Of a DNA stretch of 64,000 bases, positions 40,801-48,709 are shown in pieces. The notes under the pieces were generated by a model. That model was not told the DNA's origin. It saw only the letters and a program-made list of their open reading frames with translations, and did not search any database. The position numbers and the translations under genes were made by a program. This DNA is from CBDDFS01 sp965227255 (GTDB lineage: Bacteria > Bacteroidota > Bacteroidia > Flavobacteriales_E > Vicingaceae): NCBI GenBank assembly GCA_965227255.1, contig CBDDFS010000003.1, forward strand, positions 1-64,000, given 5' to 3'. How positions within the stretch are numbered: the first letter of the stretch is position 1; each line of letters begins with the position of its first letter.

Positions 40801-43423
40801 TACATATCAATGGGATAGTCTAGCCGGAAATCAAACAACGGATACAGCATTTAATCTTTCAGCCGGAAATTACAATGTGACCGTAACCGATTCACTTGGT
40901 TGTACCTTCGATACCTTAGTTATGGTAAGTCAACCAAACGCACCATTGCAATTAACACTTGCGGCGAATGAAGTGAATTGTTTTGGCGGAACGGATGGTA
41001 GAGCCATTGCCACGGCTGGTGGAGGAACGAGTCCATACAGCATTCAATGGGGTGCACTTTCAAACAATCAGACAGGCGATACAGCATTGAATCTTGTGAG
41101 TGGTTATCATCTGGCGACCTTGAGTGATACCAACATGTGTTCAGTTACCGACAGCATATTTGTAGGTGGACCGGCCGAGCCTGTTGTTGGAGTGATGTCG
41201 GCCGTTGATGCAACTTGTAACGAAAGTTCAGATGGTCTGGCCATTGCAGAGGCAAGTGGTGGTACTGCACCTTACCTTTATGTTTGGGACAGCAGCACCG
41301 GAAATCAGGCCAATGATACAGCATTCAATTTATCAGCAGGAACTTACACTGTGCTGATCACAGATTCTAATAATTGCGATACTACTTTTAGTGTTATTGT
41401 GGGTGAACCATCGAGACTTGAAGATTCAGTATTTGTCTCTTCCAATTTTGGAGGATCTGACATCAAATGTTTTGGTGATTCAACAGGTGAAGCCACTGCA
41501 CTGGGTATTGGTGGAACAGCACCTTACACGTATCAATGGGATACAGCGGCTGCAAATCAGACCACGTCCATTGCCACAGGACTAGGTGAAGGTACTTACC
41601 AGGTTGTGATCACCGATACTAATGGATGTATGACCAGTGGTTCTGTAAGTCTCGCAAACCCTCCTAAAGTTGGAGCCACCATTGCTCAGATCAAAAATAT
41701 CTCTTGTTATGGTGGTAGTGATGGAAGGATCGAAGTAAATGGATCCGGAGGGACATCACCATATACTTACCTCTGGAATACAGCTCACACAGGAAATGTA
41801 TTAGATAGTGTGCCAATTGGAACATATACTGTAACAATTACAGATTCCAATAATTGTGATTTCGACACAACATTTACATTAATTCAGGCCGACAGCATTA
41901 CCATTGATTCATTGATTGAAATAGATGCAGCATGTTTCGGCACTCAAACCGGATCAGCCGGTATATTTATAAGTGGCGGTACCACACCTTACTCCTATTT
42001 ATGGGAAGTTTCTCCTGGCATATTCCAGGTCACACAAACGGCTATCAATCTTGATGCAGGAACTTATCCCGTTCAGGTAACAGACTTTAATGGCTGTTCA
42101 ATACTTGATACCGCTGAGATCCTTGAACCAGGAGAGGTCTTTGTAAGCGTATCAGACAACGACACCATCTGTGCCAGTCAACCAACGGTGCTAACTGCTT
42201 TAGGGTCGGGTGGTGATTCTGCGTCATACAGATACGTCTGGCTCCCTCCTCAACCTGACAGTAATGCAACGCAAACAGTCATGCCAACGACAACGACAAA
42301 CTATGCGGTGAGAGCAATGGATGCGAGTGGCTGCTTTAGCAACCCCGCCCTTGTTACTGTATTTGTCAGAACAATGGAAAATGACACGATCAACGTTGAC
42401 GTTGATGGAGATGTGTGTGCAGGCGATACAGCAATCTTGACAGGTTTCCACAATGGACCGTTCGGAAACTACACCTACACCTGGAACAATGGTTTAACCG
42501 GCTTTGGGCCTCATGAAGTGAGGCCTGATTCGGCTACCGTTTACGTCATGACGGCGAGTGATATATGCGGAAATACTATCTCTGACTCGGTATCTGTAAA
42601 TGTTTTTCCAAATCCTGACCTTGGTCTTGACAGCATTATTGCAATCGGTTGTGATCCACTGGCAGTTCAATTTGACGATACCGTGAATACAATGACGAAT
42701 CTGACGTATTTATGGCAATTTGGTGATGGAAATGCATCTACTCAGAAAAGTCCTACCTATACTTATCTCACAGCTGGAACATATGATGTAACATTGTCTA
42801 TCACATCTGCGAATTCATGTACGACTACCAATAAGACCAGTCCATCATTGGTTATAGTGCACCCTACTCCTAGCTCAGACTTTAAAGCGGATCCGTTGAG
42901 AGCTGATATGAGAAACCCGGTCATTGATTTCACGGATCAAAGCACAGGGGCCATTTCATATACATGGCAGTTTGGAGATGGAGACACTTCGAAGACTAGG
43001 AATCCTTCTCATACCTATGGAGACACAGGAAGTTATGTGGTGACCTTGACTTCAATTTCCGATCAGGGATGTGAAAGTCAGAGTCAACGAGAGATTATCA
43101 TTGATGCTTATTATTTTATGTCGGTGCCCAATGCCTTTACTCCTTCCACCAGCAATGGCAATGGTGACTGGAGAAATGATCCAGCAGGAAATAAGATCTT
43201 CTACCCTTACACAACAAATCCTGAAGCAGTTGTGGAATACGAAATGTTGATCTTCAACCGATGGGGTGAATTGATCTTTGAGTCGAAGAATATATTCACC
43301 GGCTGGAATGGATTCTATCGCGACAGAGAGAGTCCTCAGGAAGTGTACGTATATAAGATCAAGGTGCGCTGGGAAAATGGACAGACATTCGAAAAAACAG
43401 GTGACGTTACCCTTTTCAGATGA
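37853..43423 (+). CDS. Giant SprB-repeat adhesin with gliding-type (T9SS type B) C-terminus
   Basis: The 1,856-residue surface protein has a signal peptide, an N-terminal region of ~370 residues with many cysteines, then 13 SprB-type repeats (about residues 411-1415). Each repeat is ~70-75 residues and follows CxGxxDGxA, GGTxPYxYxW, AGTYxVxVTDxxGC. Two Ig-like units follow, then two PKD domains (YLWQFGDGNAS, YTWQFGDGDTS) and the gliding-motility-associated C-terminal domain (VPNAFTPSTSNGNGD, EMLIFNRWGELIFES, GWNGFYRDRESPQEVYVY). In Flavobacterium such proteins are T9SS-exported cell-surface adhesins, SprB being the motility adhesin. It overlaps the next gene by 4 nt. Confidence 0.95.
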   Translation: MNSLRAQTFFPLKVPFSFILFSILFVVALTTPKISKATHAMGMDLTYVQVSQDTFIVTVAFYRDCSGAAAPASQTLRVRSQSCNENFTVTLPRIGQAVETTPVCASLVTVCNNGTFPGSEEYIYQATVVLPDQCSDWIFSTDRCCRNNAITTINNPGNQEIFVEAKINNFNSNSSPVFSNPPVPFVCGNQTYCFNNGAIDQEGDSLVYSLITPRTGTGANDTITFQAGYDRFNPLTSNPPIFLDSATGDLCMFPTDTTEIAVLALLVEEYRNGVFMGSIMRDIQLRIIGCPNGNSNPVLSGIDSTTSFVTKVCANTNLSFDVFVDDPDTGQVVTMTWNQAVQGATFNVTTDDRPVGTFSWTPTINDVRDQPYCFTVTVSDDNCPFNAQQTASYCVYVVGVAAIVDSLIDPSCFGYCDGRAMARVVNGIPPFIYSWNDPSNQTNARAINLCAGTYTVTGTDSTGCTTSVPISLFDPKEIELDLDSVPTLCNGTNDGMAIVSSVGMGFPPYSYLWEVAAGSQTTDTAFNLAIGTYTVTVTDSNGCFVSDSITVTEPNPLALTGNVISNVSCNAYNDGQAWVQVSGGTAPYSYQWDSLSNFQTTDTASNLLAGNHTVVVTDVNGCMDSVSITINEPNSVITLSLSTVDINCTGDSTGSATVVASGGTPPYAYQWSANAGSQTTATATGLTAGTYSIIVTDLNDCSAIPFVVLTEPANAFVITPVDSFVACNGFTDGVAGVEVAGGSPPYTFQWDANAGNQTTQYASNLGAGTYSVFVDDSLGCGDTVNVQVLEADTPLVITVGKVDVTCNNGFDGQAFVSVTGGLQPYTIQWDSASGFQTGDTANNLMAGNYAVSISDDFGCVVDTSVLVNEPPPLLTLTTSSTNVACFGDSTGTATVVVSGGTPPYTYQWSANAGGQTTDTAFGLPAGTYFVTAFDSNNCTTSPGILIEEPSDPVRSNIVTMDALCFNDSSGMAIAQAFGGNPPYTYQWDSLAGNQTTDTAFNLSAGNYNVTVTDSLGCTFDTLVMVSQPNAPLQLTLAANEVNCFGGTDGRAIATAGGGTSPYSIQWGALSNNQTGDTALNLVSGYHLATLSDTNMCSVTDSIFVGGPAEPVVGVMSAVDATCNESSDGLAIAEASGGTAPYLYVWDSSTGNQANDTAFNLSAGTYTVLITDSNNCDTTFSVIVGEPSRLEDSVFVSSNFGGSDIKCFGDSTGEATALGIGGTAPYTYQWDTAAANQTTSIATGLGEGTYQVVITDTNGCMTSGSVSLANPPKVGATIAQIKNISCYGGSDGRIEVNGSGGTSPYTYLWNTAHTGNVLDSVPIGTYTVTITDSNNCDFDTTFTLIQADSITIDSLIEIDAACFGTQTGSAGIFISGGTTPYSYLWEVSPGIFQVTQTAINLDAGTYPVQVTDFNGCSILDTAEILEPGEVFVSVSDNDTICASQPTVLTALGSGGDSASYRYVWLPPQPDSNATQTVMPTTTTNYAVRAMDASGCFSNPALVTVFVRTMENDTINVDVDGDVCAGDTAILTGFHNGPFGNYTYTWNNGLTGFGPHEVRPDSATVYVMTASDICGNTISDSVSVNVFPNPDLGLDSIIAIGCDPLAVQFDDTVNTMTNLTYLWQFGDGNASTQKSPTYTYLTAGTYDVTLSITSANSCTTTNKTSPSLVIVHPTPSSDFKADPLRADMRNPVIDFTDQSTGAISYTWQFGDGDTSKTRNPSHTYGDTGSYVVTLTSISDQGCESQSQREIIIDAYYFMSVPNAFTPSTSNGNGDWRNDPAGNKIFYPYTTNPEAVVEYEMLIFNRWGELIFESKNIFTGWNGFYRDRESPQEVYVYKIKVRWENGQTFEKTGDVTLFR

Positions 43424-44973
43424 AAAAAATCTCTCTCGTCATAATGCTTTTTTCCGTCATCCAAGGCATGGCCCAGGGAAAATGGAGCAGTAAAGAAAGT
43501 GCGAAACTTGATGATGCCGATATTTATCTGGAAATCACTGATTACAAGACAGCCCTTGAAATGTACAGTGATCTGTATAAAAAACATCCCGGAGAAAAAG
43601 ATCTGGACTTCAAAATAGGACTTTGCCTTTACAACCTGGGGAGAATTGACGAGTCGTTTTATTCTTTTGAGAAATCGGCCGAAGAGGGTAATATAAATGC
43701 CAAATACTATTTAGGCCTTTATTATCACAGAAATGAAAAATTCGATGAAGCATTGGCTCAATTTACTTCTTACCAATCTGAGGATGGAAGAAAAGACTTC
43801 GACAAGGTTCAGGTAGACCTAATGATGGATATTTGCGAAAGGGCTGATAAAATGATGGCCGATCCTATTGACGCCATGGTTTATAATCTTGGAGAGAAAA
43901 TCAATTCTGAATTTGATGACTACGGACCTTTGATCCAAAGTGATGAAAGCCTTCTTGCATTTACCAGCAGAAGAAAAGGAAGTACGGGTGGTGCCCTCGA
44001 CCCTTACGGTGAGTATTTGGAAGATATCTATGTTTCTAATAGAATGAATGACGTTTGGTCTGATGCCGTGAATGCAGGTCCACCACTAAATACAGAAACC
44101 CATGATGCGGCCGTAGGATTGAGTGCTGATGGAAACAGCATGATTATTTATCGAACGAATAAAGCCCTGACGGCCGGCGATTTATACCTGAGCACAAAGG
44201 AAAACGACAAATGGTCCAAACCTGTCAAACTGGATGAAGCTATAAACTCTGAATATCAGGAGGCAAGTGCAAGCATATCAAATGATCAGCGAGTCATTTA
44301 TTTCAGCTCGAATCGCCCTGGTGGATTAGGTGGAAAAGATCTTTACCGGGTTGTAAGAATTACCGATGACATATGGAGCTTGCCACTGAATTTGGGTCCA
44401 ACTATTAATACCGAATACGATGAAGATGCGCCATTTATTCATCCCGACGATGAGAAGCTGTACTTCAGCTCAAAAGGACACAAAACCATGGGTGGTTATG
44501 ACATTTTTGTTTCTTCTTTGAATGAAGATTATTGGAGCATGCCTAAGAACCTCGGCTATCCTGCGAATACCGTTGGTGATGACATTTTCTTTGTTTTGGC
44601 AGAAGATGGTAAAAGAGGCTATTATTCCTCTGAAAGAGATGATGGATATGGTGGTCATGATATATATGCTGTCTCTTTCGAGAATGACCTGGAAAGATTA
44701 AGGATTGTAAAGGGGAATATTTCCAATGAGGATGGATCGGCCATTGTAGCGAGCATTGATCTAAGTAATGAAAATGGTCAAACCATGGGAACCTATGTTA
44801 CCAATGCAGTTACAGGTAATTATGTTATCGTTGTCCCGCCAAATCAGGACTTTTTCCTGAGCATTGAATCGGAAGGATACAAGACTATTGAGGATGAATT
44901 GCATTATATAGGTGGAACTAACGTGAAGGAAAAAGTAAAAAATTATACCTTGGTAAAAAGTCTGGAACAATAA
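43420..44973 (+). CDS. TPR/PD40 envelope protein of the adhesin operon
   Basis: The 517-residue exported protein (signal MKKISLVIMLFSVIQGMAQG) has TPR-like repeats at about residues 25-150 (YLEITDYKTALEMYSDLYKK, RIDESFYSFEKSAEEG), then WD40-like PD40 blades to ~420 (DQRVIYFSSNRPGGLGGKDL, DEKLYFSSKGHKTMGGYDIF) and a carboxypeptidase-regulatory-like end. Many genes of this type in T9SS adhesin clusters end in an OmpA peptidoglycan-binding domain; none is seen here. It overlaps the adhesin by 4 nt and abuts the PorP/SprF gene with no gap. Confidence 0.88.
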   Translation: MKKISLVIMLFSVIQGMAQGKWSSKESAKLDDADIYLEITDYKTALEMYSDLYKKHPGEKDLDFKIGLCLYNLGRIDESFYSFEKSAEEGNINAKYYLGLYYHRNEKFDEALAQFTSYQSEDGRKDFDKVQVDLMMDICERADKMMADPIDAMVYNLGEKINSEFDDYGPLIQSDESLLAFTSRRKGSTGGALDPYGEYLEDIYVSNRMNDVWSDAVNAGPPLNTETHDAAVGLSADGNSMIIYRTNKALTAGDLYLSTKENDKWSKPVKLDEAINSEYQEASASISNDQRVIYFSSNRPGGLGGKDLYRVVRITDDIWSLPLNLGPTINTEYDEDAPFIHPDDEKLYFSSKGHKTMGGYDIFVSSLNEDYWSMPKNLGYPANTVGDDIFFVLAEDGKRGYYSSERDDGYGGHDIYAVSFENDLERLRIVKGNISNEDGSAIVASIDLSNENGQTMGTYVTNAVTGNYVIVVPPNQDFFLSIESEGYKTIEDELHYIGGTNVKEKVKNYTLVKSLEQ

Positions 44974-45978
44974 ATGAGAAAACACTTACACCTGGTTTTT
45001 ACGTTTATGATTTTTGGGAGTATTGTGATGGCTCAAACTCCCCAATTTTCTCAATTCTACGCGAATCAGGTATTGCTAAACCCTGCTTTTACTGGAAATA
45101 CACAACTGAACAGACTTGCGGCCAACTATCGCAATCAATGGGCGGGAATTCCAAAAGCATTCAATTCTTATTCTTTGGCCTACGATCATAATTTGGCCGA
45201 ATACAATTTAGGTTTGGGTCTAATTGCAGTGCGTGATCAGGCTGGAACCGGGGGTCTCAGTTACACGAATTTCAGTGGATTAGCCGCATACAGATTCCAA
45301 ATAAAAGAAGAGCTCATGATCAACGCCGGTATGACGTATGGGGTCTCCATCCGTGCGGCAGATGCTTCAAGTTACACCTTCGGGGATCAACTTGTCAATG
45401 GTACTTCTACATCTACAGCAGACATTACCGAGCGTAATTCATTTGGCGACTTTGGTGCTGGGTTTCTCATCTATAGTTTTAAATTCTGGGCAGGGATGAG
45501 CGCCCTTCATTTGAACCGACCGAATGAATCAATGGTCTTTGGACAAACAAGTCGAATGCCGATACTATGGTCAATTCATGGAGGTTATAATTTTGCTCTC
45601 GAGGAAACTGATAAGGGTGAAATAACAAAGAGTCTGATTCCTACCGCCAATTTGAAATTTTCCAGAAAGGCTGGCCAATTGGATCTTGGCGCCTATTACC
45701 AAAGGAAACGACTCATTCTTGGTGCTTGGTTCCGTGGATTGACTCTGTTCAAAAGTAATGATGATGGACAGCCTTCACATGATGCCGTTGTTATTATGGG
45801 TGGAATTCAATCGAAAAGTTTAAGGGTTGCTTATAGTTACGACATAACCACGTCAAGATTAGGGGTGACCGACTCCTATGGCTCTCATGAAATCTCCGTG
45901 GTTTATGAATGGCCGACAAAACAAAGAAAGAAGAAAAAGAGAAAGAAAAATTTCATCGTACCTTGTCCAAAATTCTGA
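44974..45978 (+). CDS. PorP/SprF family outer-membrane protein of T9SS
   Basis: The 334-residue protein begins with a signal peptide (MIFGSIVMAQTPQFSQFYAN) and shows the PorP/SprF opening QVLLNPAFTGN, followed by a 14-strand-type beta-barrel pattern (YRNQWAGIPKAFNSYSLAYD, SIRAADASSYTFGDQL) and a very basic tail (KQRKKKKRKKN). SprF-like proteins are needed for export or surface attachment of their neighbouring type B T9SS adhesin, here the 37853 gene. Its ATG directly follows the upstream stop. Confidence 0.94.
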   Translation: MRKHLHLVFTFMIFGSIVMAQTPQFSQFYANQVLLNPAFTGNTQLNRLAANYRNQWAGIPKAFNSYSLAYDHNLAEYNLGLGLIAVRDQAGTGGLSYTNFSGLAAYRFQIKEELMINAGMTYGVSIRAADASSYTFGDQLVNGTSTSTADITERNSFGDFGAGFLIYSFKFWAGMSALHLNRPNESMVFGQTSRMPILWSIHGGYNFALEETDKGEITKSLIPTANLKFSRKAGQLDLGAYYQRKRLILGAWFRGLTLFKSNDDGQPSHDAVVIMGGIQSKSLRVAYSYDITTSRLGVTDSYGSHEISVVYEWPTKQRKKKKRKKNFIVPCPKF

Positions 45979-45985
45979 TTTCTCT

Positions 45986-46594
45986 ATGACCAGGTACATT
46001 CTCACCTTTACAATCCTTTTAATCTTCTGCTTTCACAAGACTAATGCCCAGGATAAGATTCATTTATCCGGACTTGTAATGCAGATGAATCAAATCAAAC
46101 CTGTTCCTTACACCACCATTCACATCCAAAACACAAAGAATGGTGTAATTGCCGGTCCACGTGGTCTGTTTCATATTGAAGTTGAAAAAGGTGACACCCT
46201 TGTATTTACAGCTGTTGGATGGAGAACTACCTATTTTGCCGTATCAGATACCTTAACTGAAACCAGTTATTCTATTATTCAGAAGATGCCAAAGGACACG
46301 ATCAAACTTAAAGCAGTGGAAATCAACTCATGGCCAAGCCTTGATCAATTCAATCGCACTTTTACAGAGGAAAAAGGTTTTGATAAGGAATATCCCATTG
46401 CTCAGAAAAATGCCTCTCCTCTGCTTGATCAGATCGACTACAGCAAAGAGATTGACATGAAAAACTACGAGGAGATGAATGGCAGAAGTTTTACCAATGT
46501 CTATCCCAATGCACACATCCCTCTTAATGATGTGTTAAATCCCAAACGCTGGGATAACCTTGTGGAGAACTGGAAAAGTGGTAAACACCGCTGA
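45986..46594 (+). CDS. Exported carboxypeptidase-regulatory-like domain protein
   Basis: From the ATG at 45986 the protein has 202 residues: signal MTRYILTFTILLIFCFHKTN, then one regulatory-like domain (KIHLSGLVMQMNQIKPVPYT, NTKNGVIAGPRGLFHIEVEK) and a polar C-terminal tail. Such domains often cap TonB-dependent or surface proteins; as a standalone protein its role is unknown. It begins 7 bases after PorP/SprF and is the last gene of the adhesin operon. The longer frame from 45878 runs inside the PorP gene and was rejected. Confidence 0.82.
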   Translation: MTRYILTFTILLIFCFHKTNAQDKIHLSGLVMQMNQIKPVPYTTIHIQNTKNGVIAGPRGLFHIEVEKGDTLVFTAVGWRTTYFAVSDTLTETSYSIIQKMPKDTIKLKAVEINSWPSLDQFNRTFTEEKGFDKEYPIAQKNASPLLDQIDYSKEIDMKNYEEMNGRSFTNVYPNAHIPLNDVLNPKRWDNLVENWKSGKHR

Positions 46595-46644
46595 CCAATT
46601 TTCAGGATTGCACACATTCAGAGAAAAGAACAGAGGCTAACATC

Positions 46645-46667
46645 ATGCCTTATTTTGCATATGGCAT
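46645..46667 (+). terminator. Possible terminator of the adhesin operon
   Basis: ATGCC and GGCAT form a 5-bp stem with a 13-base loop followed by TTTATT. It lies 50 bases past the last operon gene. The stem is short, so this is weak. Confidence 0.3.
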
Positions 46668-47807
46668 TTATTCGTCTTTATGCAGCCTTATTTTATCGCG
46701 AATTAACACAGCAAGTATTTGATTTCCAACTACGTTAAGATGACTCGGATCGGTGTAGAGATCCTTATCCCAATCCATTTCCATCGCCTTAAAAAGAAAT
46801 GCACAGCCCAAGGTATCGGCTGTCTGAAGTGAAACCGTGTTATAAGTTCTCATTACATTCATCACTTCAGATGGAGGAACAAATGGAATCCACCAAGAAA
46901 GTTGGCCGTCTTTTACATTTTCTTCATTCAATACCTGAGGCACAACAAGTATTTGGTCTGAATAAAGCTTTGAGATCTGTATAAGTTTTGTCAGGTTGTT
47001 CTTATAATAGTCTAAGGCCTTCGTATCTGGCTCATCATTCATTTGACCTGCGACCTGAGAGCTGTGAAAAGCACAAATGGGATAAATACCGGATGACTGC
47101 ATAACACGAACGAGGTAATAAATACTGGCTATTCTTGGTACATTCTCCAAATAACACAGACCCATGCTCCCAATCAAATGAGGATAGTGGAAATTGGAAT
47201 AATCAGAATGTAATTCGTGAACGTTTGAAGTCCTCATATCGTTCAATCCTGTGTGTAGAATAACTACATCTGGTTGGTATTTGTCAAGGTAAAGTGAGGC
47301 AGATATAATATTTTCTATTGTGCTGTAACCAGGGACAGCCATATTAATGACTATACTGTCATCGCCCAAAAGCTCATCGAGAATATATGGCCAAGTCTGA
47401 TCATTGCTAACTCCCACACCATACGTTGTGGATCCACCAATAGTCACAATCACCGTTTTTTCCTCTAAATCCTTTTCGGTGTAACCCGGAGACCGATATC
47501 CATCGGCATTGTGTTTTACCTGAAAACCCTGAAAGGTTTTTTCTATATTCTTCCGGTTGCTGACGGCAAGATATGGATGGGACTGAAATATCTCTTTGTT
47601 GGGGTGACTTCTCAGGTTATATAGCCAGTTTCCATGCTGGAACCTGAATAAGAGGCTCAATGCTAACTCTAAGAGTAAAAGGCTCATCAGAAAAATAAAT
47701 GAAACTCTTTGAAATAATTTGAACTTATTCCCTTTGATCATATAAGCCGATGCGAAGATCAATGCATAGATCAGGAGTATTAGAGCGATGTATTTGAGGC
47801 CAACCAA
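46668..47807 (-). CDS. Membrane-anchored SGNH/GDSL hydrolase
   Basis: The 379-residue protein has two N-terminal membrane helices and an SGNH esterase domain: block I VTIGGSTTYGVGV (nucleophile Ser in GGST), block III NMAVPGYSTIENI and HTGLNDMR, and the catalytic Asp/His in DPSHLN near the C-terminus. Such enzymes deacetylate or de-esterify polysaccharides or lipids; the substrate is unknown. It is convergent with the adhesin operon and stands alone. Confidence 0.88.
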   Translation of the reverse strand: MVGLKYIALILLIYALIFASAYMIKGNKFKLFQRVSFIFLMSLLLLELALSLLFRFQHGNWLYNLRSHPNKEIFQSHPYLAVSNRKNIEKTFQGFQVKHNADGYRSPGYTEKDLEEKTVIVTIGGSTTYGVGVSNDQTWPYILDELLGDDSIVINMAVPGYSTIENIISASLYLDKYQPDVVILHTGLNDMRTSNVHELHSDYSNFHYPHLIGSMGLCYLENVPRIASIYYLVRVMQSSGIYPICAFHSSQVAGQMNDEPDTKALDYYKNNLTKLIQISKLYSDQILVVPQVLNEENVKDGQLSWWIPFVPPSEVMNVMRTYNTVSLQTADTLGCAFLFKAMEMDWDKDLYTDPSHLNVVGNQILAVLIRDKIRLHKDE

Positions 47808-47863
47808 GATTTATTCTTTAATTTACATGAAAGCTTAAAAGTAAGTTTTACAGAAACATTTTC

Positions 47864-48709
47864 GTGGAAAGCAAGCTGAATTTCCTCATTGAGAACAAGG
47901 ATCACCCGCCGATTCTCGCCGATCTATTTTTGAGTCCGGCGAAAAAGGCGCCCGTAGTGGTGTATTGCCATGGATATAAAGGTTTTAAGGACTGGGGGCA
48001 CCTACCCTATATTGCGCCATATTTCTCGGTTCATAGTATGCACTTCCTGAAATTTAATTTCACACACAACGGTACAAGCCTAAATCAACCGGATGAATTC
48101 GTCGATCTCGAGTCTTTTGCTGAAAATAATTACAGTCGAGAGTTATTGGATGTCGAAAAGGTCATTGACTACCTTTTTTCTGATCGGAATGCCGACAAAG
48201 AAAAGATGGATCTGAATCAGGTCTATCTGATGGGACACAGTCGCGGCGGTGGAATTGCCATCTTGGTGGCATCAAAAGACAAAAGGATTAAGAAACTCGT
48301 TACATGGGCTGCTGTCTCCGATTTTGCCAGAAGATTTCCAATTGGAAAGGCCATGAGCAAGTGGAAAGAAGAAGGCGTATTTTACATCAAGAATAGCAGA
48401 ACCAAACAAAATCTTCCTCACAATTATCAATTCTACGAGGACTTTGTAAAGAATCGGGAAAGGCTTGATATTAGTGAGGCAGAGAGAAATCTGGATATTC
48501 CTCACCTGCTTATACATGGCACACAAGATGAAAGTGTTTATCTCGGTGAAGCTTTGCATTTAATGAGTCTGAACGAAGATTGTAGCCTGATGAAAATCAA
48601 AGGAGGCACACATACGCTGGGAGCATATCATCCTTATGACAAACAGGAACTACCCCATGATGTCATGCTGGCCTTAAACTACACCCTGACTTTCCTGGAA
48701 AGTCAATGA
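47864..48709 (+). CDS. Alpha/beta hydrolase family protein
   Basis: The 281-residue cytoplasmic hydrolase has the oxyanion strand VVVYCHGYKGFKDW, nucleophile elbow GHSRGGG, the acid region HLLIHGTQDESVYLGEA and the catalytic His in GGTHTLGAYHPYD. It resembles small dienelactone-hydrolase-like esterases. The chosen start is GTG at 47864, which gives the usual first strand. It is divergent from the SGNH hydrolase; its 3' end overlaps the convergent T9SS protein gene by 7 bases. Confidence 0.85.
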   Translation: MESKLNFLIENKDHPPILADLFLSPAKKAPVVVYCHGYKGFKDWGHLPYIAPYFSVHSMHFLKFNFTHNGTSLNQPDEFVDLESFAENNYSRELLDVEKVIDYLFSDRNADKEKMDLNQVYLMGHSRGGGIAILVASKDKRIKKLVTWAAVSDFARRFPIGKAMSKWKEEGVFYIKNSRTKQNLPHNYQFYEDFVKNRERLDISEAERNLDIPHLLIHGTQDESVYLGEALHLMSLNEDCSLMKIKGGTHTLGAYHPYDKQELPHDVMLALNYTLTFLESQ

